A DNA stretch of 64,000 nt from Liolophura sinensis. Lineage: Eukaryota; Mollusca; Polyplacophora; Chitonida; Chitonidae. This document shows positions 50,429 to 63,344 of this stretch, piece by piece. The notes under the pieces were generated by a model. It saw nothing but the letters and a program-made list of their open reading frames with translations. It was not told where the DNA came from and searched no databases. The stretch spans positions 23,447,788 to 23,511,787 of the forward strand of contig NC_088302.1 of the NCBI RefSeq assembly GCF_032854445.1, in the 5' to 3' direction. The position numbers were made by a program, and so were the translations under genes. How positions within the stretch are numbered: position 1 is the stretch's first letter; each line of letters opens with the position of its first letter.

Positions 50429-51000
50429 AACAAAGCGTCGATGTCACGTATATGTAATATTCCGGAGTTTTCCATTCCACATTTGTAATGGCTTACCCAT
50501 TTCAGACAGCAGCCAGTCAGCAACAATTTTATATCTCTGTCAAGATTCCCAGTATTATTCCAGCAAGTCACCAATGAAATGTCTCCTTTCAAAGGATATA
50601 GCAAATGTTTCTCAATAGTCTGACCCATGTGTTCTAAAGGAATCATCGCTCTTTAACAAAATGACTTTTTATACATTTATTAATACTTGTAGTTAAAATG
50701 GGTGCATTTAGTGCCAAGTAGAGACAAAAGAGCTTATTTCTTTTAGTTTGAATGAGAAACTGGCTCCTTAATAGCAGTATGGAATACAAAAAATGTACAG
50801 TGAAATACAAAAAAAGTATGTATGAAATTTTCGGCTTTGCTCGTGCAATTTTATGGCGCATATAGACTACATGACAGAACAAATGGGTTATTAACGTCTA
50901 GGTTTTGGTATACTGAACCTGTGCAGGAAAGTCAGATTTTACCCTTCGAGCCAGTGTTTCCGAATCATATATGATATGCAATATGACCTCTGCAGAATGT

Positions 51001-51006
51001 AATAAA
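51001..51006 (+). terminator. Candidate polyadenylation signal AATAAA
   Basis: A canonical AATAAA lies about 570 bp after the stop of the 1012-residue membrane protein gene, on the same strand, and would give a 3' UTR of about 0.6 kb. The stretch between holds no other gene. Confidence 0.45.
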
Positions 51007-51612
51007 TGTAGTAATGTGTGTATTAATATTACAAAATGCGGAATTCGAACAATGTGAAAAATTGTATGATCACCGTCCAGAATCTCTGCCTCTCTGCTTC
51101 ATGATTTTATCTAAATCCGCTTCCCCGGGGCTATAAGGTCGTGTATTTGTTGTGTTGAATTAGATCGCCACGCTTCATATATGAACAGCTGTAATGAAAG
51201 TGCAACTGCATTTACCTATTTTATTATCGACGAATTTTACACTAACATGGTACACGATTTGAATACTGATTTCATTGATTCATCTGGTACATACCTTGCG
51301 AATTTCCAATATCAATGAAAACTGTTCACTGCTTCTCTTTGCATGACTTCGTCCTAATTTTTATATACTTTCTTGGGTCTTTGATGGTTTGTTTTTAACG
51401 TCGGTTTAGGAAATGGCCTTGCGATTACTGAGCTGGAACGCCCATATCGTTTGACGGGTGGTATACGAATGTCTGTTTCAGAAGCATTTGCATTATTTCA
51501 CAACTGTTAAGCAGAAATAATCCTACAACCAGTCACAAGACCACAAACCAACCTCACGACAGTTCAACGCGTCTTACACATGACGTGAGGGACCACCTTT
51601 CTAGATATTGGG

Positions 51613-51642
51613 TATAAAAGGTGAAACTGGGCGTTGTCAGAT
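51613..51642 (+). promoter_or_regulatory. Candidate TATA core promoter with initiator
   Basis: GGTATAAAAGG (TATAAA at 51613-51618) is followed at the right distance by TCAGATT, an initiator-like match whose A at 51639 is 26 bp after the first T of the box. A CRE-like TGACGTGA lies about 30 bp upstream. No ORF longer than about a dozen codons follows before a decayed SINE at 51762, so the transcribed unit is unknown and the match may be chance. Confidence 0.35.
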
Positions 51643-51761
51643 TGAGCGCATGTTAGAAGAGTCAGCTGGATGTAGCGAAATGTATTAAACACCGACAGAG
51701 TGAATGTTTTTTTAGGTTGTCCAGCAACGTCAAATTTGTGTGAAAAACACAAATGCATTTA

Positions 51762-51970
51762 TGCCGTGGCTGAGGTGGTTATCGTTCCAGTGCGGCGCAA
51801 TGACCCAATAGCCTTTCACCAATGTATTCCGATTCGACTGTATCCCGATTCTGTCGTGGGTTTCAGCCGGACTCTGCTCGGTTTCCTCCTATCATAATGC
51901 TGACCGCCGTCGCACATGTAAAATGTCCCTTGAGTATATGGCGTTAAGCATCGATGAAACAAATAAATAA
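51762..51970 (+). mobile_element. SINE family A, diverged
   Basis: A decayed head (TGCCGTGGCTGAGGTGGTTA), a shortened body and a CGTTAAGCATCGATGAAAC 3' end with an AATAAAT tail. It lies between the membrane protein gene and the GH3 gene. Confidence 0.75.
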
Positions 51971-52111
51971 CAAATTCATTTACAAAGCTGATGTAAATAT
52001 AGCGTTTCTTTTCTCCCTCAGCACACAGAACATCGGTTAACACCTGAGCGTCTTAGGAAGCAATGTTTTCAGAGAAACAGTGTGGACAAATCTTTATGTT
52101 CGAAATTATTA

Positions 52112-52117
52112 TTTAAT
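52112..52117 (-). terminator. Candidate polyadenylation signal ATTAAA of the GH3 gene
   Basis: ATTAAA on the minus strand begins 15 bases after the TAA of the GH3 gene. A CATAAA-like hexamer lies a little further on. A 3' UTR this short would be unusual but possible. Confidence 0.3.
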
Positions 52118-52131
52118 TCAATAATTTAAAG

Positions 52132-55100
52132 TTAAAATTTGCCTAGATTTGTCGTCGTGATAATCTGAACTTCCGCCACAAGTACATTGGAACCGACATT
52201 CCTGGCTTGATTCGGTTGCTGACCTCCCGCAAACACGTTAATCTGACCTGAAATGGAGACAAATGTGACGTCAAGAACAAGTGACGTTATCTTGTATGCA
52301 GTGGTCGACTTCCCTCTAAATTATAGGCTTCGAATGCATTTTCCCCCCGTATTTTAAATGTTAGCTAAAACGAACTCTCTTTTAAAGATTGTGGAGTAGA
52401 TCTCTTTAGCCTTTGTGTGGTTTCTTTCTCTTAAATGATTTTCCATAATTTACAGTTACTCATTTGCCAATTTGAAAACTTAACCCATAATTCTGGGTTT
52501 AAGCCGTCACGTGAATATCACGCTCATGAAAAAAAGTCACACTTCTTCCGCATTCGCAGTTTTAACTTGAAATCAAATCTCCTTTAAATAACCTTTTATA
52601 GATTTTTTGACTTTCTCTTACCGTTTTCGACGACCCATCCTCGGTCATCATGCCACACGCCGATCTGATCCGCTGCTACAGTGAACTCGTACAAGAGTTG
52701 CTCCCCTTGAGGAACGGTCAGCCGACCGAAAGAAACCAGCTGAAGAGCTGGAGTAGGAACCGTAGGGTTCTGCCAGCTCACATAGATCTGAACGACCTGA
52801 AGAAGGAAGGTAGTTAGTCTAAAGTTAGTACGAATCAAACACGCGTGTCAGTCAGCAGTAAACTACTTAAACAGTTAAGCAGTTAGTCTGTAAGATATAG
52901 TTTGTACAGATCTGACTGAATTTGGCGAGCGCGGCAGTCAGCAAACGCAAACTAAACAAGAGGAGCAGCTAGTAGGCCTATATAACGTAGCTTGTACAGA
53001 ACTGACGGAATCTGACACGTGCGTCCGTCAGCAATAAACAACTTAAACAAGAGAAGCAGTTAGTCCATAACATAGTATGTACAGAACTGACGGAATCTCA
53101 CACGTGCTTCCGTTAGCAATAAACAACTTAAACAAGAGAAGCAGTTAGTCCATAACATAGTAGGCCCCTATGTACAGAACTGACGGAATCTCACACGTGC
53201 TTCTGTTAGCAATAAACAACTTAAACAAGAGAAGCAGTTAGTCTATAACATAGAGTTTGTACAAAACTGACTGAATTTCGCAAGCACGTCAATCAGCAAT
53301 GAACAGCCTAAACAGAGAAGCTGTTAGTCTATAACATAGCTTGTACAGAACTGAGTGAGAATACACAACGTAAAGAAGATGAGCAGCTAGTATACAACAT
53401 AGCTTGTACAGAGCTGACGGAATCTGACATGTGCGTCAGTCAACAATAAACAGCCTAAACAAGAGAAGCAGTTAGTCTATAACATAGTTTGTACAGAGCT
53501 GACGGAATCTGGCACGTGCGTCAGTCAACAATACACAACCTAAAAAAGAGGAGCAGTTAGTCTATAACATAGCTTGTACAGAACTGTCAGTCAACAATAT
53601 ACAATTTAAACAAGAGCAGCATCTAGTCTCTCAACACAGTTATTACAGAAATGACATCTGTCAGATTCTTCGAACAATTTATTTAAGAGAAGCAGAAAGC
53701 ATATAATATAGTATAACATGAATAAGGGGAACGAATTACTGTTTTCTTGCAACCTTCATTGCTTTCACTGTATGGAATTACATCGGCAGTTTAGATTTCT
53801 GACCAATTGTTTTACATTTCAGCGGCTCTGATTTGTTCACAGGGTGAACAAAGACTATTGGAAGATCGTCAAGAACGCTGCCAAATGTATCTAAATGCAC
53901 TTTTAATTGTGTTTTTTTACACGGTTTAACGATTTAGATATATACAATTTGTCATTAACAAGCATGTTGTCGATATGGTTTTATGATTTGGTTTTCAACA
54001 GGCCTACACCCACATTATGCTAAGTGGGTTATCTCCCTTACCTCGTCGGCGTCAAACCTTCCCGTGTTTTTTACCATGACCTGTCCATTGATGTACCCTC
54101 CCGCCTCCACATTGGCTGGTACGGTGAGATTAGAGTAGAGGAAAGTGCTGTAGGACAAACCGTAACCGAATGGATACAGATTTTCTGCTTGACTGGGGTA
54201 ACGGTACGTCCTTCCGGTCATGGAGTAATTCAATATGGACGGTAACTACAGTGATAGAAAAATTCACTGGAATACCTAAAATGCTGCTATATTTTCCCTT
54301 CTTTCGTTTATTCGTTAAACCGGACTCCTACTGTTAAGTGAAGTTTTTAGAATTTTATTCTGACACTAATTGTTACCAGTTTTCCACAAATATGTTCTGT
54401 GTTGTTATAATCTAACGTAAGCTAATTACACTGTAGAATTCTGAGTCAGAATTAAAGGTAAAATGAAATTTACAAACACACTAATTAAATTGGATAAAGC
54501 CACTTATGGACCAAGTATGGTGACGTGAGATCGCGTAGGCCAGTTAAAAAAGCGATAACGCTAAGAGTGATGTCAAAGATTCAATGTTCGAATTTTTTAA
54601 ACCAGTCTTCACTTTTTATGGATAGAAAATACATACAATGTAATATTAGCCCTTTTTGTAGTTAGTCTGGAAATTTACACATTTTGCTGGGGGTGGAGGA
54701 TCACACACTCCGGATGCATTCGCGTTTTATCAGACAACGGCTTACATCGCTTTCGGACAGAGGCCAAGTGTACGGAGACCGTCCCGCCGGAACTGATCCA
54801 GGGCCTTCTTTGATCAAAACTCTCCGGATTGCTTCCCCTGAGGCCTGGGCAGGCAAAAAACAATCCAGTATGGCAGCCACATCCGGGCTTGAATCGGCCA
54901 GGCTTAAATCTATCGGACCGCCATTAAACAGTAGAAGGATTATTGGAGCTCCGTTCCCTTAAAAGGCAAGTGGAAAATCGACATGACTTTTCCTTAAGAG
55001 ATATGACTGAGAATAGATTTTAGATGGTAATGAAAATTTTGTTATAATATTGAATTTTATCCCAAACACTCCTTGATGAATGCTTTGACAGTATCTGCAA

Positions 55101-58100
55101 AGATTTGAAGACGATATATATGATCAGAATCTTGAAGAAGACATTTCTACTACCAATTTTATCAGCCCAGATTAGTTCTTATATGTAAATGTACACACAT
55201 TAAATGGGTTTTGAGCAAATCTTTGGAAACTTTGGAGACATCCTTCATAAAGGATTTACGGTTTTGAATGGCGTCGTTAAGGAGCTGAGATTGTTTTCCG
55301 GGTAATCTAAGGTTAGTTCTGTCATTCCCCTCTTCAGACACAGAAGGACCTGAAAATAAATGTACACAGACGACATCATCATATAATATACAGTTCTTAT
55401 CGAAGAACTTAAATAAACCAAAGAATATTATGCCAAGTTAAATTGATCATTATAGTGATTGATCAAACTGTTGATTTGTGTCCATGGTAATAGGTAAAAA
55501 TTGTATAACAAAGTAAAACAGATGTAGAGAACATGGAAATGAGGCGGAAATTACAAGAAAGAAATGATGGCCCATCAAGTAAATAATAAGCATGGCGACA
55601 TACAGATTAAAACACGCAGAATAAACGACAACAGGTATAAGAACTGGTGAAGGAAGTTTGTGATGATGTACCGTGCGATTGGGAGGTGTGAGGGGGGTGG
55701 GGGGTGGGGGCTCCCTTCCCGGCTTCCACTACACTGACGAATACTGAAGCAAGACATTTGTCTTATGTACCCACCGTTTTAAATACATTCATTTAAAAAT
55801 CGGTATTTAAAATCAGATCTCTACGTCCGTGGTCCAGCTACCATCTGAACTATTGGGAATTCCTCGTTTGCTACTGTTAGTATAGGTACTAGACACCTGG
55901 CCCCGTTACACCCTTCTATGGAAACCGGGTAAAGCCATCATCATACCATCATACTATCTTTTCTCGATACAGTTTTCATCAACAACACCGCGTCGAGGAT
56001 CGTGCTCTTTGTCCAAACTATTTAAAACAACTAAAGATAAACATGTTTCTATATTCAGTATAGCAGAGTAAATTTTACGACCTGCTGGATTTACTTTTTC
56101 AAGTAAATTTGTTATTGCAATAATCAGAAATATCTAATAAAGTTTCTGCATGGGTTGTTTTATGTTTCATTGTTTATTTAAAGCTGTACATAGTACATTG
56201 CTGGGGAATTCAAAGCTACATAAACATAAAAATTCTTTCAGGCTAACGCCAGTTAACATAAGATACAGGTAAGTTAAGGTACGTTTAAACAATGTTCGAA
56301 AAAGACTTACTAAATTGGTTAACGTGAACATAAACGATGATACGAAGTAAACGTATGTGGTAAACCTATATAGTTTGTCACGGCACCATGTGTAATGGAT
56401 AACCTCTTAAGAGCTTAGTTTTACAAGCCCATGCATTTGCGTCGCACATGTATTAATTAAGGTGAATTTTAATATTTAGACAAATTCGTCTGAATTTGGT
56501 CGCTAAAACGGCGATTTCATTGAACGAATGACTCTTGCCAAACAATGAAACCACTATGCAAGTCAGTTAACTGCCTTTGGCTTCAATGTCCAAGCTAGAT
56601 GATCTTGGCAGTCTTTTGTCACCTCGGTGGCTTCGCGTCAAAAGACTGTCTCCACTGGGTGATCATTTAGCGTGAACACCTCAACCTCAGGCGGTAATCG
56701 AAGAAGGTATCACTAAATAGATCACTTTAAACTATGCATAAATATACTTTCATATATTTTTTAAATATTTTTGTAAAGAAAGATAAAGGCGTTCAAACAT
56801 TTGAATTCTAAGGTGGGCTTTATGGACCATACTATCGCACTTTAGGAACTCTGACGTCACAGGAAGTTTTTCCAACTCTAACCATGACATTTCATGTTGG
56901 AAAAACTCTTTTTATCCATGAGTGAAAGACTGCTAATAAAAAATTCTGAAAAATTTCTTCCTTCTGGTGAACATCAAGAAAAAAAGTGAAGTGACGTCAG
57001 AGTTCCTGGATACCGTCAGTATGGCTCACGAAGACCGGCATAGTATTCATATATATGAATGCCTTTCAACAACCTTCAAAAAATCTGAAAAAAAAATAAA
57101 TGAAAGCATTTTTACGTATAATGTTCAGTTGTCTGTATGATGAGCCTTACTTCACATTTCACCCTTCTTCTGCTTTCAGTGAGAAGAACATTAAGCTCCC
57201 CGCCAACTCAAACATGTATTTATAGAGAAGCCGTCTCGCTTGTTATTAACGGGATAAAAGACTTTTCTTTTGTGTTAACAAATTATTACATAAACTATGA
57301 AGAGAACTGTTCTGTTGAAAAGAAAACAGAACGTTCTCAACCATAGATAGAATGCAGTACATTTCCCAGCGTAATAGCAAATCGGATTCAGCGTGTATTG
57401 ACAATTGTAATTTTGCTACAATACACGAGAAAAACTTTACCACATAAGAGTTAACCCCCTTCAACACAAATATAGAAATGAACAATAGATTACACAGCTT
57501 GGACCCAGATTACTTAAGAAGGGAAAGGTTCCCCATGAACATTTGCGTTTTATACATTTCATCGCTCGAACCACGGGCCTGTACCTGCTCCTAAACACAG
57601 GAAGATAATCTCCGCGCCTTTGACTGCTTGCGTCACCGCTCCGCTGTTGTAGTTCTCACAAACGTCGTTATCACAGCCAGACGCATACTGTACGTTGTTG
57701 GAGATTTTTTTCAGTCCATCTAGTGGTGTTGAGCAGTAACTTGGAACGATGTCAGAGTGATAGTTGCCGAACAGTTCCACGATGTTGTTGGCAAGCGGTC
57801 CGACAACCTGTAACAGAGCACTGTTTACTTACTTTTTTATTCTTTTTTTTCCTTTGGTTGTTGTTTGGCATACTCATAATCCTGACCGCTATCGTACAAA
57901 TATGATATTCATTTATTTATTTGATTTGTGTACTCAAGAATGTTTCACTTATACAATGGCGGCCAGCATAATGGTGGGAGGAAACCGGGCAGAGTTCTGG
58001 GGAAACCCACGGCCATCCGCAGGTTGCTGCAAGACCTTTCCACGTACGGCCGGAGAGGAAGCCATCATGAGCTGGACTTGAACTCACCCGACCGCATTAG

Positions 58101-61100
58101 TGAGAGGCTCCTCGATCATTGCTCCGCGCTGGCGCGCTATTCCCCTCGGCCTTGGAGGCGCCCAAAATATTATAAAAAGTCAACTATTACTGATTACACT
58201 ATTGAAGGTCAATCGCATAAGTAATAATAAATAATATTTATTATTATATTTGATTGTTGCTTCTCAAGTTTTTTCTCCTACATGAGGGCAGTCACTTTGT
58301 GGAGTGCCCGGGGTAACCACCGATCTTTGGTAATATATACTGACAAACTTTTTCCCATGTGACTTATTTATACCTGCGCGCTATATGCGTGAAAGGCAAA
58401 TGACAAACTCAAGACTGCGCAATCGGTCCCACGAGAGCCGTCGACTGCTTATCATCACTAAGGCCAAACTATAGTCTATTTCTTTTAGCCAGTCGCCTCT
58501 ATTCAGCTGTCTGTAAAATCTGTCATAGTCGCTACCAAAATTACCTTTAGTCAGTGACATGTAACAATCCAAGTTGGGCCTCCATATATTTACAAAGCAA
58601 ATGCAGTAAGAATATTATTTTTTTAAATTCATAATGTTTAACTCCATAAGCTGAGATTCGAACTCGCTGCCTCGGGTGACGTCATCATTATTCAAAAGAA
58701 AGTTGCATGCTGGACAAAGGGCGTGGAGAGTAACTTGTTTTACAATGGCTGCACCAACAAGAGGTTAAAACAAACTCCACGCAATTGTGAGTTCTTGCCG
58801 TCACTATGAATTAGGAAAAGTGTTATAGCTTCTTTTTCCTTGTAAGAATGTGATCTTCGAATACATCCATGTCTAGAGTTCGCGTTGTTACATGTCACTG
58901 ACTAAAGATAATTTGGGTAGCGAGGATGTCTGATTTTACGGACAGCTGAATATAGGCGCTTGCACAAAAGTGATAAACTTTAATGACCATACATTAACTT
59001 AGAAACAAAACAGCGAAAAAGTTGCAAAAGAGACCGATGAATGTACTTCTTTTGGCTGACATTGACTCCGTAAGTCTCGTAGGAATAGGAATATAGTCGT
59101 GAAATGCGCTGTAAGAATAAGAGTAGGAATCTGACCTCGGTCGTGAAAGCATGTTTACTTACCGCTATACGGTCATAGGGTGTGCTCTTAAGGGGCAGAA
59201 TGTTCTGGTCGTTCTTCAGCAGGACAAATGACTTCATGGCCGCCTCTACAGCTAGTGCCAGGTGATCTCTCTGTCCTATCACTGAAAGCGGGATGTCGTT
59301 ATACGGGTTGTCCTCCGGGGGGTCGAACTCCCCAAACCTCATGCGAGTGTAAAACAGGGGACGGGCTTTCCGCCTTAACGTGTTCTCGGTGATCTTACCA
59401 GCCTTCACTGCTGCAGCTGGTAGTTTCGTTTGGAAAAGAAATTTGTTAATTAGACGTAGAAATATTTTACAGCGTACAGACATATCAAACTCTCAAGCCG
59501 GCTTTCGCACAGCAGATTATTTTGAGAAGTGGAAAGAGCATTGGGTATTCCCCCCAGCTTGAAACACATACCTTTTATAAAAACTATATACATTATTAAA
59601 TGTTATATGAATTATATATATTTTCGGTAATCAATAACGAAATGTATTTTGTATCCGAAGTCTGACTGGGTAGTGCCTAAGCAAATACCAGCTTTTTGAC
59701 TAACGATATGACGTGACGTCGCTGCTTTATATCACACTTTGTGAAAACTCTGTTGTCTTGACGTCGTTATCTGAAAAACACATAGTTTTTGTAAAAATCT
59801 TCTACAGATGTTTAAATCCCTCCAATCAGTCATATTTATGACATATCCTAATTTCAAATTTCCTATACAATTCGCCTCACCTATAGACAAGTACGGGGGT
59901 TTCAGTCCAGTTTGGTCGGTGCCATCTTCTAGGTTCAGTCCAGCGTTGACGCAAGCGGCGGCCGTGTCCACGTCGTTGTGGGTGTAGTTGTGATGTGTCC
60001 TAACCCCATACACCGCCCCCGCGTCACTGACAGTGTAGCCTAAGTACTGCCACTCATTCCGGAGCACCTCCGTCAACAGCCATTGGTTAGCACACGTCGG
60101 TATACCATTTAGGCTGCAGGCGATAGGTATGGCAGTGCTTTCTCATAAATTCATTATACTGCCATAGTAGTCTGTCTTGTTTATCGTTGTTCATACGTTT
60201 TGGTCATAATCAATAAAATTTGCGCTATGAATATATTAAAGTTATGTTATGAATACATAAAGATCAAAAACTATTACAACAATAAAAAGAAAAAGATTTT
60301 GCTAATCTCAAAAATCCTTACCAAGTAATCTTTAATTATCCCCTCGGCTTGTGGGGCAAAACATTCACCAAACATGCTCATCAAATCGGTGTTTTATGTT
60401 GATCGGCATTTAAACTTTCATTTAATTTAATTTATGTTGGTCGAAAGAGTGGTTTGAAATTTTACGAATTATTACCAACTTCAAGGTAAGTTGCGTTCCA
60501 CAAAAAGTTTCATTTGACTTAGTAAGGATTATACCAACCTAGTGTAGGTACACATGATTCCCGCAGCGCCAGCAGCAAGTATCCGCCGGAAGGCGGGCAA
60601 GAAAGTAGTTCTCAAATCTCTCTCCGATACCTGTTTTAATACAGCAAAATGTGCTTGTGAAAAAAAAGGTCTTTGTAGTACAAGCTCCGAGCGACTTGGC
60701 ACACGTACCGTAGCAGCAGTTAAATCACATCTTATCATTTAGTCAGGCATATAATAACTTTTTACCTACGGTTATGTACAGTAATTCACGAAGGAAATTA
60801 AAGAAATAAACGGAATGACTTATTGATTTATTTGATTGGTGTTTTACGCCGCTCTCAAGAATAATTCACTTATCCAACGGCGGCCTTAAGCGGAATGAAA
60901 ATAAGTTTACTTCATCGTCAATGTGGGCATCAAAATTGATTTATCCTAGTTTGACTTGTTACATCCTCACTTTGGCGTCAAAGTTCATCCTAGATATGGG
61001 TTTGTCGTCCGGCCCTCCATAAGCGTCGAAATGTTTGGCGCCAATGCCCACCCTGAAATACTTGGGGTGGGTGCCTTGTACGCCGCGGACATAACTCTCA

Positions 61101-63344
61101 CCAAGGTGACCCGTCAGGTAAGGGTCCTCACCAAAAGTTTCCTGGGAAGGGAAATTGTTTTCAAACGTGTAAGCCTTTCAAATGCAGCACATTAGAAACG
61201 GATGTTATATGTAACTGTACATTAACTGTGGGGACCGAAAGTCAGTCCGACTTGTCCCCGAATACCATTGTTCTGTGGTCTGTATAAATATTTCTTGTTT
61301 TCTTTTTATCGTGGCGTCTGTGTCTTTGTTTTAATTATGAATTACGTTGGATCTCTATATGTACTTAAAAACTAAAAAAAAAAAATAAAAACTCAAAAAA
61401 CAATATAACAGGAAAATGGTGTTGAACAGTAGTATTTTGGCGACAGATTTACGTGTTAACCAGACGGACTCACCTGACACCTTCCCCAACGTGGATCCCT
61501 CATAATGTTAAAGGTAGTACTGTAACAGTTCAGTCCTATCTCTGGCGGTGTCTTCTTGGAGACAGAGTTGTAATAAGCTCTCCATTCCATGCTGACAACC
61601 GTCATCACCTGTTCTATCAGGGACGGGCTGTCGACAGATCCAGAGATGATTGATGGAGTATTTGACGATTGTCGGTTTTGTATGACTGAGTCTGTTTCAA
61701 CGACTGGTTGGTGTATGTACTAGAGAATACTTTCGTGATTGAGTGACGTGATTGAGTGGCTGATAATGATATTGCACTCTGAATTACCTTCTTGCTGACG
61801 AACACCTGACAACTTGATTTCCCGTGGACATGTGCAGTATAACCATCACTTGAACATACAGGCGTTTCTAGACTGTTTTGGAAATGGGTATTTGATATTT
61901 GAACTGGATGCATGCCTATAGAATACCAAATGTCTTCCATGCATCTTTGAAAACAGATGACTGCTTCTTTCTTACATGGTTTACGGGTGATATACGAGTG
62001 TTGGAGGTGACGCTTTGATTCAGGATTTTTCCAGAATTCATTTGCAGATGCCTTGGCCACTAACCATTTCATAGTTCATCTGAGTTCACCAATGATAAGT
62101 AGTCTGAGCGGATGCACCTTCCACAAATGTCGCTATTTCGAATTTAATGACACTTCGCCTTCAATTTGTCTTTCTCTCTATTGTGATTGTTAACATATAC
62201 CTTTTGTGTGGCTGGAAAGTGGTTGAATCCAATGAAGGCACAAATGATTATGGTCTTATGCCACAATATAAATATCCAAGTGACTTCTTCGGAAGCACAA
62301 CTGGTTTGCATGTAAAAAGGATTTACGTGAATGGTATCATACACGTGTGTCTCCCAGTGGTTTTGTGTCCCCTAGTGGTTTTGTTTTTCACCCAGTGATT
62401 TTGTCTCCCAGTGGTTTTGATAGCCTATATAACCAGGTCATCAATCGATATTACTGGGACACCCATGTCCAGAAATGATGTTAATCCGTGATAACAACGT
62501 CCCTGACTGTTGTAAAACAATGTAGGCCAGACACACGTATCTACCTTAATTGTCTGATATTAACGAAGAGTACAGGTAATCTTTGCCGGGTGTGTACCTT
62601 GCGGTCGTGCGTTGTCTTTTTTTTTGCGAAATGGCCACTCGGGTCCAAGCTGATTTACATGTAATTCAGGCGAATTATTTCCCCAGTGGGTGCACATTGA
62701 GGGCACGTTTTCTGAAGCGGACATGAACGTAACCACCATGGCGTAATACCTTCAGTACTGATTCACATCGTATACGTGTACATAAAGCGATGTGCACTTT
62801 CTTACGACCCCAGCGACTGCGTACGACTGCCGCTCCATATTCCATGATACCAGCAAAGTCTATTAATTTATATACACATGTATCTTCTTTGGTGATTTGT
62901 GTTCTTCTTGCGAAATCAGTAACGTTCAATTCGAGTTCTGCGTCCACGTTACCATCCACATTTGGAACAGTCAATGCCTATTACGACGCCAGAACGCATC
63001 TGTAAATCACATAAATTATAAGCTTACCTGAAGGATGCTGCCAGACCTATGCCCTGTGGGAACGCCGTGGCATTCGGAACGCCGTTGGCACCTCTTTCAC
63101 ATTCCCCGTTCCATTTGAACGCGCTGATTCCTAAACGCGGGATAGCCGGTGCGGGCTGCCAGGGCGGGTGGCCACCCATGGCCATCTGAGAGGTGATTTC
63201 CTCCACCGTTAGCCTCTGAACGAGGTCGTCCACCCGATCGTGCCATGGCAAGGACGTGTTCCGGAAGGGGTAATCCGCGTGGCACAGTGCCACAAGAAGG
63301 ACCAGTACCACCGCAGATAGACGGGCCGAGGCAGTGAACATCAT
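52132..63344 (-). CDS. Secreted GH3 beta-glucosidase/beta-xylosidase, 12 exons, 746 aa
   Basis: Exons in transcript order: 63344-63028, 61627-61474, 61141-60971, 60630-60539, 60113-59881, 59416-59163, 57807-57585, 55349-55260, 54957-54746, 54245-54042, 52796-52622 and 52247-52132 (TAA). All join in frame with AG/GT borders, giving 2241 bases. Residues 1 to about 23 are a signal peptide. The GH3 barrel (about 30-330) shows IMRDPRWGRCQ, ETFGEDPYLTG, AKHFDAY (K193, H194) and YTVSDAGAV with the expected nucleophile D275. The alpha/beta domain (about 380-590) holds the probable acid/base Glu in SEEGNDRTNLRLPG (E487 or E488) and FNGGPIDLS. LYPFGYGLSYSTF and a fibronectin III-like C-terminal domain end the protein. 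It resembles plant and invertebrate beta-xylosidases that release sugars from glycans outside the cell. Less certain borders: the acceptor of exon 6 (two in-frame choices), the donor of exon 8 and the AAG acceptor of exon 9. Confidence 0.93.
52860..53650. repeat. Minisatellite of about 83-93 bp in GH3 intron 10
   Basis: About nine or ten imperfect units contain GAAGCAGTTAGTC, ATAACATAG, TTGTACAGAACTGACGGAAT, CACGTGCGTC and AACAATAAAC-like segments. The spacing of the GCAGTTAGTC element runs from about 66 to 93 bp, so the units vary in length. It lies wholly inside the intron between the exons at 54042 and 52796. Confidence 0.85.
56599..56668. repeat. Hairpin-forming inverted repeat
   Basis: ATGATC, then GGCAGTCTTTTG, is followed after about 20 bases by CAAAAGACTGTC and GTGATCAT. 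It lies in GH3 intron 7, just upstream of a MITE-like element, and may be another foldback remnant. Confidence 0.5.
56826..57054. mobile_element. Foldback (MITE-like) element in GH3 intron 7
   Basis: A perfect 17-bp inverted pair AGGAACTCTGACGTCAC (56844-56860) and its complement (56991-57007) sits inside weaker outer arms that begin CCATACT and end AGTATGG. Each arm carries a TGACGTCA palindrome (CRE site). The form is that of a non-autonomous DNA transposon; the family was not recognised and no target duplication was confirmed. Confidence 0.6.
57908..58170 (-). mobile_element. SINE family A, nearly full length, in GH3 intron 6
   Basis: The minus strand has the head GGCGCCTCCAAGGCCGAGG, the GAGTTCAAGTCC B box, the full body and the TTGAGTACACAAATCAAATA end. 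It is in the same orientation as the GH3 gene. Confidence 0.9.
60821..60890 (-). mobile_element. SINE family A 3' end only, in GH3 intron 3
   Basis: Only GGCCGCCGTTGGATAAGTGA, ATTATTCTTGAGAGCGGCGT, AAAACACCAATCAAATAAAT-type sequence remains. Confidence 0.8.
62351..62420. repeat. Tandem repeat of about 19 bp in GH3 intron 1
   Basis: CCCAGTGGTTTTGTGTCC and variants, about four units. Confidence 0.8.

Noticed and set aside
62675-62974. 99-codon minus-strand ORF in GH3 intron 1 with an IMEYGAAV motif
   Set aside because: The motif resembles the segment after the palm of LINE reverse transcriptases, but the rest does not match well enough to call a retroelement remnant. It is not a GH3 exon, since exons 1 and 2 join directly in frame.
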